Source: Ga0077560 sp046330395 (GTDB taxonomy: Bacteria > Actinomycetota > Thermoleophilia > Miltoncostaeales > Miltoncostaeaceae). Taken from it: 64,000 nucleotides of DNA. The notes under the pieces were generated by a model. The model saw nothing but the letters and a program-made list of their open reading frames with translations. It was not told the DNA's origin and ran no database searches. Below are positions 33,867 through 42,559 of this stretch, piece after piece. The stretch lies in NCBI GenBank assembly GCA_046330395.1, contig JAXLSS010000017.1, positions 13,768 to 77,767 of the forward strand, given 5' to 3'. Positions within the stretch are counted from its first letter, which is position 1. The number at the start of each line of letters is the position of its first letter. Made by a program: the position numbers and the translations under genes.

Positions 33867-34742
33867 TCACAGGGTGTGTTCCGCGGCCTCCACGCGCTGC
33901 ACCAGCACCGATGCCGCCTCCAGCCCGTGCTCGGCGCCGGCCGTCACCGCCGCCAGCACGCCGCCCGGGTCGGTGACGCGGGCGTCGTACACCACCACCA
34001 CCGACTCGTCGCCGGGGTGCAGGTAGGTGGACTCCCCGAACGCCGTGTACCGCGTGGCCCCGATCCCCACCACCACGGTCTCGGGCCGTCCCGCCTGCAC
34101 CAGCTGGCGTCCCACCGGCTCCAGCGGGGTGTCGGGCGACCCGGTCTGGTGCCACAGGCGGTCGATGATCCAGCCCAGCAGGATCTGGCCACCGTAGGAG
34201 TAGTCGGCCACCGCGCTGTCGATGCCGTACTCGTGCACCGCGCCGTCGCGGCGCATGAACGACGCCAGCCGCAGCCCCTCGCACCCGCCGTCCGGCTGCA
34301 GGTCCTGCACCTCGAACAGGCGCGCGGCCAGCCCCTTCGACGCCGGACCCCAGTTCTTCTTCTGGCTGATCTTGGTGGCGCCGGGCCGCCGGATGGAGCA
34401 GTCGTTGAACGCGCCCAGGGCGGTGGGCTGCAGCCCCATCACCATGTCGCCGGGGCCGTACACCACCCGCATCAGCACGCCCACCTCGGGTTCGATCTGC
34501 AGGTTGAGCGGCGTCTCGGAGGCGGGCAGCAGCAGGCGGTCCGACGACAGCGGGAACACTCCCAGCTGCCCCTCCGCACCGGGGATGAACCAGGGGAACA
34601 CGCCCTTGGGCGCCTCGGGCGTGACGGGCGCGACGTTGACGAAGTCGCCGGCCTCGCCGGCCTGTTCCAGGTGCCCGGCGAAGTTGCCGGCCACGCCCAT
34701 CCCGAACGCGCCGGTGAGCGAGCTCAGATCCAGTTCCCGCAC
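33867..34742 (-). CDS. Uncharacterised protein resembling DUF5718
   Basis: A 291-residue cytoplasmic protein. The opening GMGVAGNFAGHLEQAGEAGD, then FPLSSDRLLLP, NLQIEPEVGVLMRVVYGP, FNDCSIRRPGATKISQKKNW and the C-terminal TYLHPGDESVVVVYDA are, from memory, like the DUF5718 family, whose function is unknown. No signal peptide or membrane helix. I start at GTG 34742, the closest start to the conserved part; GTG 34751 and an ATG at 34781 are alternatives. Divergent from the metallo-hydrolase gene. Confidence 0.6.
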   Translation of the reverse strand: MRELDLSSLTGAFGMGVAGNFAGHLEQAGEAGDFVNVAPVTPEAPKGVFPWFIPGAEGQLGVFPLSSDRLLLPASETPLNLQIEPEVGVLMRVVYGPGDMVMGLQPTALGAFNDCSIRRPGATKISQKKNWGPASKGLAARLFEVQDLQPDGGCEGLRLASFMRRDGAVHEYGIDSAVADYSYGGQILLGWIIDRLWHQTGSPDTPLEPVGRQLVQAGRPETVVVGIGATRYTAFGESTYLHPGDESVVVVYDARVTDPGGVLAAVTAGAEHGLEAASVLVQRVEAAEHTL

Positions 34743-34837
34743 GGCCCACACCCTACCCACCCCCGATGGGTTGCGCGGCACCCGGCCCGCGTTGGAGGCT
34801 CACGGCGAGGCGACATCCCGTACGGAAGGGGACCCCG

Positions 34838-35563
34838 ATGGACCTGCGCGGCAACGGCGTGACCTGGCTGGGCCACGGCACCTGGCTGTGGACCACCAGC
34901 GAGGGCAAGAAGGTGATCGTGGATCCCTTCCTGGCGAACAACCCCTCCTGTCCGGAGCATCTGCAGAACCCGCATGTGGACGCCATCCTGGTGACCCACG
35001 GCCACATGGACCACATCGCCGACCTGCCCGGTCTGGCCGAGGCCACGGGCGCCCCGGTGTTCGCCAGCTGGGAGGTGGGCGCCTACCTGCTGGGCCAGGG
35101 CGTCAAGAACGTCACCCAGTTCGGCGTGGGCGGCACGGTGGACGCCGGCGGCGTGCAGGCCACCATGACCCAGGCGGTGCACGGCAGCGGCATCGGCGCC
35201 CCGGACGACGCCATGCTGCAGGGGGGCGTGGCCGCCGGCTTCATCCTGGAGTTCCCCGACGGGCTGGTGGTGTACCAGGCCGGCGACACCGACGTGTTCG
35301 GCGACATGGCGCTGCTGGCGGAGATCTACTCCCCGCAGGTGGCGGTGCTGCCCATGGGCGGGCACTTCACCATGGGCCCCAAGCACGGCGCCCACGCGGT
35401 GCGGCTGCTGGGAGGTCACCCAGGTGCTGTGCGGCCACTTCGGCACCTGGCCGCCGCTGGCCGGCCGCCCCGCGCAGCTGCGCGAGCTGGTACCGAGCAG
35501 CGTGGAGGTGCCCGACCTCAACCCGGGCGACAGCTTCGGCAACGTCCGACGCCGAGGCGGTGA
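34838..35563 (+). pseudogene. UPF0173-type metal-dependent hydrolase, frameshifted
   Basis: A metallo-beta-lactamase-fold hydrolase starting at ATG 34838 (ribosome site GGAAGGGGA). Metal ligands are present: VTHGHMDHIAD, the histidine in AVHGSG, and the aspartate in YQAGDTDVFGDM, with VLPMGGHFTMGPKHGAHAV following. Near 35410 the frame breaks: the conserved end (VTQVLCGHFGTWPPLAGRP and VPDLNPGDSFGN) is in the next frame. A single indel in GCTGGGAGGTCACC would restore about 240 residues, the family length. Probably a sequencing or recent error. Confidence 0.8.
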
Positions 35564-35567
35564 ACCG

Positions 35568-35846
35568 TCACGCGTCGCCCCGCGGCGCGGGCGACGCGTG
35601 GCGGCGCTTCACCTCCGCCAGCACCAGCAGGGCCATCAGGGTGAGGCCGTTGGTGAGGATGATGGCGGGGTCGTGCAGCACCACCCCGTACAGGAACCAC
35701 AGCAGCACCCCCAGCCCCAGCACCAGCAGGTAACCCCACGACAGGTCCCCGGTGGACCGGGTGCGGATGGAGCGCCGCAGCTGGGGGATCCAGCAGGCCG
35801 TGGTGAGGCCGCCGGCCGCCAGGCCGAGCAGGGTGGTGCTGTTCAT
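35568..35846 (-). CDS. SemiSWEET/MtN3-type sugar transporter
   Basis: A 92-residue, three-helix membrane protein. LGLAAGGLTTACWIPQLRRS carries the PQ-loop motif of helix 1; SIRTRSTGDLSWGYLLVLGL and VLLWFLYGVVLHDPAIILTN match the SemiSWEET consensus, including the LW..YG turn and the conserved Asn of helix 3. Such proteins dimerise to form a sugar uniporter. ATG 35846 has a GGAGA site at the right distance; the longer frame adds unlike residues. Substrate is inferred from the family only. Confidence 0.85.
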   Translation of the reverse strand: MNSTTLLGLAAGGLTTACWIPQLRRSIRTRSTGDLSWGYLLVLGLGVLLWFLYGVVLHDPAIILTNGLTLMALLVLAEVKRRHASPAPRGDA

Positions 35847-35964
35847 GCCCATCTCCGGGACGCGGGACATCCGGGCCGCCGTTTGAGCGCCCACCCGTGA
35901 AGGCTAGTGGGTCCGGGTCGACGGTCTCTTGATTGCCGACATACGCCGCCGTACCGTTCCGCCC

Positions 35965-37257
35965 GTGCGCGTCTCCCCCCTCGCCGTCGCCGCCCTCCTG
36001 GCGTTGCCCTGCGTGGCGGCCGCCGACACGCGTCTCTCGCTGCCGATGCAACCGGCCATGGGGCCCGCGGTGGCCACCGGGCCGGACGGCCGGGGCCTGG
36101 CCGCGTGGTTCAGCTGCGCGACCCCCGGGACCTGGTACCTGTGCACGCTGCAGGCGGCCACCCTGCAGGGCGTCCGCTGGGGGCCCACCCAGAACCTCGC
36201 GGCGCCCGAGCTCTTCATCCCCGAGGAGGGCCCGGCCACGGCCATCGGGGGTCGCGGCGTCGCCGCCGTGGCCTGGAACGTGAACCCTTCGGGGGCACCC
36301 GGTGCGCGCGTCCGGGTGGCCGTGCGCAGCGCCGGGCTGTGGCTGGCGCCGCATGAGATCGACCTGCCGGACGAGGCCGGCACCGCGCCGGCCGTGGGCG
36401 TGGACGGCCGCGGGGACGTCCTGGTGGTGTGGCGGACGGCGCGCCTCCGGGGAGGCAGTTACGACCCGTCGGATCGCGTGCGGGCGGTGGTGTGGCGACC
36501 GGTGACCGGCTGGACCCAGCCCGTCACCCTGGGCCCCACGGGGCTCGCCCCCGGCGCCCCGTCGGTGGCGCTCAGCGCCACGGGCCGCCTGCGGGCCGCC
36601 TGGACGCTGCAGGGCCCGCCGCGCGTGGCCGTGGTGTCCACCGACGCGCACGGTGCGCCCGGCCCGGTGCGCCTGTTGCCGGCTCCCGGCACGCAGGGCG
36701 ACGTCACGGTGGGCCCGGCAGGGGACCTCGCGGTCACCTGGACCCGCTGCCACGGCGGCGGTTCCTCCGTGGCCTGCGCCGGCGTGTTCGTGTCGCGCGC
36801 CGCGCCCGGCGCGCACCGCATGGGGCCCGTCCGGCGGGTGGGGCGACCCGGAGGCGACAGGCGGCTGGCGCCGCGGGCATGGGTGTCGGGCGACGGCACC
36901 ACCCTGGTGTCCTGGAACGTCACGCGGGCCTCATGGGTGGCGGCCGGCCGCGGAGGCGACTTCGGGCCGGTGCGCAGCCCTGTGGGGTCCACGGGACCGG
37001 TGTCGGTCACCCCGGGTGCCGGCGGATCGGTGATGGTGGGCTGGTCGGACCGCGCCGGCGTCCACGCCACCATCACCGACACGGCCGCCGCCGCGCCGAG
37101 GGCGCGCCTCGTGGGTCGCGTTGGTGTCAACCCCGCAGAGGTCGCCACGGGGGCGGCACGACCCGGTGGCGGGTTCGTGCTGGCGTGGCAGATCGCGTCG
37201 ACCGAGGTGTCGGGCGACGTGGAGGCGCACGCGGCGACCGTGCGGGGCCCCGGATGA
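35965..37257 (+). CDS. Secreted beta-repeat protein
   Basis: A 430-residue exported protein starting at GTG 35965. It has a signal peptide (PLAVAALLALPCVAAA), then about seven repeats of roughly 50 residues that alternate small-residue strands with phrases such as GPDGRGLAAWF, GVDGRGDVLVVWR and GPAGDLAVTWTR. This layout suggests a beta-propeller. Several Cys pairs (CATPGTWYLC, CHGGGSSVAC) may form disulfides. The next gene, overlapping by 4 nt, encodes a similar protein, so the pair probably arose by duplication. Such proteins are common in Thermoleophilia, as far as I recall. Function unknown. Confidence 0.65.
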   Translation: MRVSPLAVAALLALPCVAAADTRLSLPMQPAMGPAVATGPDGRGLAAWFSCATPGTWYLCTLQAATLQGVRWGPTQNLAAPELFIPEEGPATAIGGRGVAAVAWNVNPSGAPGARVRVAVRSAGLWLAPHEIDLPDEAGTAPAVGVDGRGDVLVVWRTARLRGGSYDPSDRVRAVVWRPVTGWTQPVTLGPTGLAPGAPSVALSATGRLRAAWTLQGPPRVAVVSTDAHGAPGPVRLLPAPGTQGDVTVGPAGDLAVTWTRCHGGGSSVACAGVFVSRAAPGAHRMGPVRRVGRPGGDRRLAPRAWVSGDGTTLVSWNVTRASWVAAGRGGDFGPVRSPVGSTGPVSVTPGAGGSVMVGWSDRAGVHATITDTAAAAPRARLVGRVGVNPAEVATGAARPGGGFVLAWQIASTEVSGDVEAHAATVRGPG

Positions 37258-38518
37258 GCCGGAGGGCGATCCTGGCGGCCGGGGCGCTTTTGGGAGCATC
37301 GGCCCCGGCCATGGGCGCCGGGTCATGGAGCGCCCCGCAGGTGCTGGCGCACACCAACAGCGTCCTGAACGAGGTCCACCTGGGCGTGGGCTCCGACGGA
37401 CGCGCCGCGGCCACCTGGGTCACCGGCCAGGGCACGGGGCGCGTGGCGCTGCGGCCCCCCGGTGCCGCATCGTTCGCCGCGGGCACGACGTTCCCCGGGT
37501 CGGCCGGCGCGCCCGGGCTCTCGGTGAGTGTGGACGCCCGGGGCACGGCACGGATCCTGATGCAGGCGGTGGACATGGAGCTGTCGCAGTCCACGTTCTC
37601 CACCCCCTTCACGACGACGACGCTGACCGATGACGCGGGCAGCAGCGAACGGGCCCTGGCGGTGGATCCCGACGGCGCCCTCGTGGCGGCCTGGCTCACC
37701 CCCAACGCCACGCTGGTGCGTTCCCAGCCCGCGGGTGGCCCCCTGGGCCCCGCGGTGACCATCTTCGGCCGCCCCGTGGGGCTCTCCGTCGCCACCGACC
37801 CGGCGGGCGACGCGGCCGCGGTGTGGTTCGACGGCCTCGCCGCCCAGCCCGTCGTGCGGGCGCTGATCCTCCCCGCCGGCTCCACGGTGCCGCTGGTGAC
37901 CCAGATGTCCGCAACGGGCGCCAGCGCCGCCGACCCGCGCATCGGCATGGACGCCGCGGGCGACGCCGTCGCGCTGTGGACCGCCTACGCCGACGGCCAC
38001 TTCGCGTTGTTCACCGCCCGCCGCCCCGCCGGGGGCGACTGGAGCACCCTGAAGCGACTCTCACCCTCGGGCACCGACACCGGCCAGTCCGCGCTGAGCG
38101 TGGCGGCCACCGGGCGCGCGGTGGCGGTGTGGACGGCCGCGGCGGGCCGCCGCGAGGTGGTGCAGGCCGCCACCGTCGACGTGCCGGGTGGCGACTGGTC
38201 GACGGCCACCACCATCTCCCGCGGCCGGGACGACGCCGACCACCCGGTGGTGGTGGTGACCGGCACGGGGTCGGCCATCGCGGCCTGGCGCCGGGTGGGT
38301 GGCACCGGGTCCACGTCACCGCCGCCACCCGCGCGGCCGGCCGGGGCTGGTCGGCGCCCGCCGACGTGGCGCCGCCCGCGCCGGTGGTGCGGGACATCAG
38401 GCTGGGGGCCGACGCCTCCGGACGCGCCACGGCCCTGTGGGTGACGCGTGGCCGCATCGAGTTCGGAAGCCACCGCAACCTGCGGCTGCTGGCCGCCGTG
38501 CGCGCCCCCCTGCCCTAG
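37254..38518 (+). CDS. Secreted beta-repeat protein, frameshift near 38310
   Basis: The start overlaps the preceding gene (ATGA). A signal peptide (AILAAGALLGASAPAMGA) is followed by repeats like those of its neighbour: GVGSDGRAAATWVTGQG, VDPDGALVAAWL, TDPAGDAAAVWFDG, MDAAGDAVALWTAYADG. Near 38310, in GGTGGCACCGGGTCCACG, the frame breaks. The continuation (AAGRGWSAPADVAPP and GADASGRATALWVTRGR) lies in the next frame, up to TAG 38516-38518. With one indel corrected the protein is about 421 residues. Its stop directly abuts the egtD stop on the other strand. Confidence 0.65.
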
Positions 38519-39499
38519 TCAGTTCTCCTTGCGGGCCAGCACCAGGGCGAACCGGCCCGCCTGGTCCTGCCACCACGTGTCCAGCCGCAGGCCCGCGCGG
38601 TGCAGCTCACCCTCCACCTGCGCGCGCCGGAACTTGGTGCTGATCTCCACGCGCAGGGACTCCCCCGGCGCGGAACGGCACCTCCAGGTCCAGGCCGGGC
38701 ACGGCCACCGTGTGGGCGCGGTTGGCCACGAACCCGATGTCCATGAACCCGGCGTCGGGGCGCCACACGGCCCGGTAGTCGAAGCACGACTGCATGAACC
38801 GGGCGTCGACGCGGTGGTTCAGCACGTCCAGTGCGTTGCGGATGAAGCGCTCGGTGATGCCCTGCGAGTCGTTGTAGGCGGCGTGCAGCGCGGCGGGCTC
38901 ATCGGTGATGTCCACCCCCAGCAGGAAGGCGTCGCCGGCTGTCCATGCTGGTGGCCACCTCGGCGTAGAAGGCCGCCCGGCGTGCGGTGTCCAGGTTGCC
39001 CACCGTGCTGCCCAGGAACGTCACCAGGCGTCGCCCGCCATGCGGCACGGCGGGCAGGTGGCGCCTCGAAGTCGCCCACCACCGCCACCAGGTCGGGGTT
39101 CGGGTAGCGCTCCCCCAGCTGGTGCGCCGACTGCAGCAGCATCTCGGCGCTGACGTCCAGGGTCACGATGCGGCGCAGCGTGCCCGCGGCCTGCAGGGCG
39201 TCCAGCAGCAGCCGCGTCTTGTCGGAGGTGCCGGCACCCAGCTCCACCAGCACCTCGGCGCCGGTGCGCTGCGCGATGCGGCCCGCCACGTCCTCCAGCA
39301 GGGCGCGCTCGGTGCGCGTGAGGTAGTACTCGGGAAGCGCGGTGATGCGGTCGAACAGCACCGACCCGCGGTGGTCGTACAGCCACACGCTGGGCACCTC
39401 ACGGTGCGCGGCGGTGAGCCCCTCGCGGGTGGCGCGGTGCAGCACGTCCGCGCAGTCCTCGGGCGTCATCCGCACGTCCAGCCGCAGGCGGCCGTCCAG
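38519..39499 (-). pseudogene. egtD: L-histidine Nalpha-methyltransferase EgtD, frame-disrupted
   Basis: EgtD makes hercynine, the first step to ergothioneine. Pieces in order: WLYDHRGSVLFDRITALPEY and YLTRTERALLEDVA, the SAM motif VELGAGTSDKTRLLLDAL, then (after a break near 39066) VTFLGSTVGNLDTARRAAFY, then (near 38935) FLLGVDITDEPAALHAAYND and NALDVLNHRVDARF, and (near 38665) VEISTKFRR to a TGA at 38519. The three indels sum to a multiple of three. A GAGGAG ribosome site places the start at CTG 39499, with GTG 39475 and ATG 39469 as alternatives. It follows egtB after 10 nt. Confidence 0.85.
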
Positions 39500-39509
39500 G
39501 TGTGTCTCC

Positions 39510-40655
39510 TCAGGCGTCTGCTGCGCAGCGAAACCCGGCAAAGATCTGCCTCCTGTGTGGGTGATCCCAGTTGCGGAACGTGGGCTGAGCGACAAGGGGA
39601 TCGGTCACCCAGGCGCCACCGCGCAGCACGCGGTAGCCATCGTCGAAGAACACCTCCGAGTACTCCCGGTACGGGAACGCGCGGAAACCCGGGTAGGCGG
39701 TGAACGACGATGACGTCCACTGCCACACCGCCCCCTGGGCGTGCTCCAACACACCCGGGGTGCGGGCCGCCCGCTCCCACTCGGCCTCGGTGGGCAGCCG
39801 TGCCCCCGCCCAGCGCGCGTACGCATCGGCCTCGTGCGCACACACGTGCACCACCGGTTCATCCGGGTGCACGGGCACCTCCGTCCCGAACGCCGAGCGC
39901 GTCCATCCCCCGGCGGCGTCCGAGCGCCAGTACAGGGGCGCCTCGGCCCCCTCCTGACATCGCCACTCCCACCCGGCCGCCGTCCAGCACCCGGGTGTGG
40001 TGTATCCGCCGTCGCGCATGAACTCCATATACGCACCGTTGGTGACCGGAGCACAGTCGATGACGAATTCGTTCAGGAACTGTTCATGAGCCGGCCGCTC
40101 GTTGTCGTAGGCCCACGCCTCGTCGGCCGCACCCAGGCGCACGGTGCCCGCCGGCACGTGCACGCGGCCGCCGGCACGGCACACGGGCGGCGCCCCGCCC
40201 TCGGGCGGGCTCGCGATGGCCCCCAGCTGCAGGGCCTGCACCATGGTCTCGCGGTGCTGCAGCTCGTGGCGGGCCACCATCTGCACCACGAACCCGTCGC
40301 GCACCAGGGGGTCGTCCCCGTCGGCGGGGAGGTCCGTCACCACGGCCTCGGCCACCTGGCGCACGCGGGCCACGTACGCCCAGGCGTCGGCGGGCGGCAG
40401 CACGGCCAGGGCCCCGCGGGCGCTGCGCGGGTTGGCGAAGGCGTCGTAGATGTCGCTCATATCCCGCAGCACCGGGGGCAGGCCGCCCACGCGCCGCACC
40501 AGCCACAGGTCCTCGAAGTGCCCGATGTGGGCCAGATCCCACACCAGCGGGGACAGCAGCGGCGACACCTGGCGCGTCATCTGCTCCTCGGGCAGGTCCC
40601 CCAGCAGCCCCACCGTGGCCTCCCGCGCGTGGCGCAGCGCCTCCAGCACGCTCAC
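39510..40655 (-). CDS. egtB: Ergothioneine biosynthesis sulfoxide synthase EgtB
   Basis: A 381-residue non-haem iron enzyme joining hercynine to a thiol donor with oxygen. The DinB-like N-terminal domain has His43/His46 (DLAHIGHFED) and the HX3HXE motif at 130-136 (HELQHRE). The C-terminal formylglycine-type domain has VPAGTVRLGA, FVIDCAPVTNGAYMEFM, ARLPTEAEWERAAR and VWQWTSSSFTAYPGF. GTG 40655 overlaps the TetR stop. It lies in one operon with TetR and egtD. egtA, egtC and egtE are absent here, so the donor thiol cannot be told. Confidence 0.93.
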   Translation of the reverse strand: MSVLEALRHAREATVGLLGDLPEEQMTRQVSPLLSPLVWDLAHIGHFEDLWLVRRVGGLPPVLRDMSDIYDAFANPRSARGALAVLPPADAWAYVARVRQVAEAVVTDLPADGDDPLVRDGFVVQMVARHELQHRETMVQALQLGAIASPPEGGAPPVCRAGGRVHVPAGTVRLGAADEAWAYDNERPAHEQFLNEFVIDCAPVTNGAYMEFMRDGGYTTPGCWTAAGWEWRCQEGAEAPLYWRSDAAGGWTRSAFGTEVPVHPDEPVVHVCAHEADAYARWAGARLPTEAEWERAARTPGVLEHAQGAVWQWTSSSFTAYPGFRAFPYREYSEVFFDDGYRVLRGGAWVTDPLVAQPTFRNWDHPHRRQIFAGFRCAADA

Positions 40656-41242
40656 GCGGCCCAGCTCCGCACCAGGCCCGTGATGGAGTCCAGCGCCGGC
40701 TGCAACCCGCCGCCCCGGGCACGCGCGGCCAGCCCGATGGTGAGCGTCAGCAGCACCTCCGCCCGCGCGGTGACGTCGCGGGGCGTGATCTCCCCCCGCG
40801 CCGCGGCCCGCCCCAGGGTGGCCACGAACGCGTGGCGCATGGCGGCCTGGTAGGCGTCCACCCGGCGCTGCACGTCCGGGTCGGCCACGCTGCCCAGCTC
40901 CACCAGCGAGTTCACCATGAGGCAGCCCGTGGGGGCGTCGGCATCCTGATGGCCACCCAGGGCCGTGTAGAACGCGAGCAGATCGTCGAGACCGGCGGTG
41001 CCATGCATGAGGATACCCAGGGGGCCCTCCTGGAACGCCTGCGCGTACCGGTCGAGGGCGGCCAGGAACAGCGCCCGCTTGTTGCCGAAGGTGTTGTAGA
41101 GGCTGGAGCGACCCAGTCCGGTGGCGCGTTCCAGCTCCTCCACGGAGCTGCCCTCGAAGCCGTGTCGCCAAAAGGTGACCAGGCTGTCGGCCACGGCCCG
41201 CTCGCGTTGGAATCCCCGTGGTCTGCCCGGTTTTTGAACCAT
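40652..41242 (-). CDS. TetR family regulator of egtBD operon
   Basis: A 196-residue regulator. The DNA-binding domain (about 12-60) is RAVADSLVTFWRHGFEGSSV, EELERATGLGRSSLYNTFGN and KRALFLAAL. The ligand domain resembles the TetR_C_16/LmrA-type group. The ATG at 41242 lies inside a 22-bp palindrome that is probably its own operator, so it should repress itself together with egtB and egtD, which are coupled by overlap. A TTG at 41251 is an alternative start. Signal unknown, possibly oxidants or electrophiles given the ergothioneine genes. Confidence 0.9.
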   Translation of the reverse strand: MVQKPGRPRGFQRERAVADSLVTFWRHGFEGSSVEELERATGLGRSSLYNTFGNKRALFLAALDRYAQAFQEGPLGILMHGTAGLDDLLAFYTALGGHQDADAPTGCLMVNSLVELGSVADPDVQRRVDAYQAAMRHAFVATLGRAAARGEITPRDVTARAEVLLTLTIGLAARARGGGLQPALDSITGLVRSWAA

Positions 41243-41253
41243 GCGGTACAAAA
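41232..41253. promoter_or_regulatory. Palindromic operator over the TetR start codon
   Basis: TTTTGAACC (41232-41240) and GGTACAAAA (41245-41253) form a dyad with one mismatched pair and a 4-nt centre ATGC. It covers the start codon of the TetR gene and is AT-rich against a GC-rich background. Size and symmetry fit a TetR-type site. Binding here would block transcription start or elongation of the whole TetR-egtB-egtD operon. Confidence 0.65.
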
Positions 41254-41326
41254 TAGCCCGGTGCGGATGCCGCGCGCAACGGGCGGCGTCGCCGCGATGC
41301 CCTGCTGATAGTCTTGGCCCCCGCTC

Positions 41327-41399
41327 GGGCGATTAGCTCAGATGGGAGAGCGCTTCCTTGACATGGAAGAGGTCGGCGGTTCGATCCCGTCATCGCCCA
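41327..41399 (+). tRNA. tRNA-Val (GAC)
   Basis: A 73-nt cloverleaf: acceptor GGGCGAT pairs ATCGCCC, D stem GCTC/GAGC, anticodon stem CTTCC/GGAAG with loop TTGACAT (anticodon GAC), and T arm GGCGG-TTCGATC-CCGTC with one G-U pair. Discriminator A; no encoded CCA. The purK start codon lies only 5 nt after its 3' end. Confidence 0.95.
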
Positions 41400-41404
41400 C
41401 TCGC

Positions 41405-42559
41405 ATGCCATCCCCCCACGTGACCCCGCCCGACACACGCTTCGACGTGGGCATCGTGGGCGCGGGCCAGCTGGCCCGCATGACCTGCCTCGCCGCCTGG
41501 CCCCTGGGGCTGCGGGTGGCGGTGCTGGGCACCCCGGACGAGCCCGCGGCAGGTGTGGCGGCGGGGCTGGTGGAGGGGTCGTGGCAGGACGCCGAGGCGG
41601 TGGCGCGCCTGGGCGCGGTGTGCGACGTGGTGACGCTGGAGAACGAGTTCGTGGATGCCGCGGCGCTGGCCGCCGTGGAGGCCGCCGGCACGCCGGTGCG
41701 CCCCGGGGCCGCGGCGCTGGCCACGGTGCAGGACAAGGCGCTGCAGAAGGCCATGCTGCAGGAGGCCGGACTGCCCGTGCCGCAGTGGCGGGTGCTGGAG
41801 CGGCCCGCCGACATCGGCATCCTGGGCCGGGAGCTGGGCTGGCCCATGGTGGTGAAGGCCCGCACCCTGGGGTACGACGGCTACGGCAACGCCACGTGCC
41901 GCACCCCCGAGGACGTTGCGGAGGCCATGACCCGGCTGGACCGCGGCACCGGGGTGCTTGCCGAGCGCTGGGTGCCGTTCCGGTGGGAGCTGGCCGTGAT
42001 GGTGGCCCGCACCACCACGGGCACCACCCTGCCGTATCCGGTGGTGCAGACGGTGCAGCGCGACCACGTCTGCCATGAGGTGGTGGCTCCCGCGGCCGTC
42101 ACCGACGCCGTGGCCGAACGGGCCCGCGAGGTGGCCCTGCGCGCCGCCGAGGCCGCCGACGCCCTGGGGGTGATGGGCGTGGAGCTGTTCCTGATGGAGG
42201 ACGGGTCGGTGCTGGTGAACGAGCTCGCCCCGCGGCCCCACAACAGCGGGCACTACACCATCGAGGCCTGCGAGACCTCGCAGTTCGAGAACCACCTGCG
42301 CGGCGTGCTGGGCCTGCCGCTGGGCCCCACCCGGCTGCGCATGCCGGCGGCCGCGATGGTGAACATCCTGGGCGCCTCCGACGGCCCGTCCCGCCCCGAC
42401 CTGGCCGCGACGGCGGCGGTGGAGGGTGCGCACCTGCACCTGTACGACAAGCTGCAGGTGCGCGTGCGCCGCAAGATGGGCCACGTCACCGCGCTTGGCG
42501 ACACGGCGGAAGCCGCCCTGCGGGTGGCGCGCGCGGGCGCCGCGGCGGTGGGCCTGTGA
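41405..42559 (+). CDS. purK: 5-(Carboxyamino)imidazole ribonucleotide synthase
   Basis: PurK uses ATP and bicarbonate to carboxylate AIR in purine synthesis. The 384-residue protein has the N-terminal VGIVGAGQLARMTCLAAWPL fold, the ATP-grasp core (VQDKALQKAMLQEAGLPVP, VVKARTLGYDGYGN, ALGVMGVELFLMEDGSVLVN), the ELAPRPHNSGHYTIEAC signature and a C-terminal YDKLQVRVRRKMGHVT. The first about 12 residues (MPSPHVTPPDTR) are unconserved, so a GTG slightly downstream could be the start. Next to tRNA-Val and overlapping purE by 4 nt. Confidence 0.96.
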   Translation: MPSPHVTPPDTRFDVGIVGAGQLARMTCLAAWPLGLRVAVLGTPDEPAAGVAAGLVEGSWQDAEAVARLGAVCDVVTLENEFVDAAALAAVEAAGTPVRPGAAALATVQDKALQKAMLQEAGLPVPQWRVLERPADIGILGRELGWPMVVKARTLGYDGYGNATCRTPEDVAEAMTRLDRGTGVLAERWVPFRWELAVMVARTTTGTTLPYPVVQTVQRDHVCHEVVAPAAVTDAVAERAREVALRAAEAADALGVMGVELFLMEDGSVLVNELAPRPHNSGHYTIEACETSQFENHLRGVLGLPLGPTRLRMPAAAMVNILGASDGPSRPDLAATAAVEGAHLHLYDKLQVRVRRKMGHVTALGDTAEAALRVARAGAAAVGL

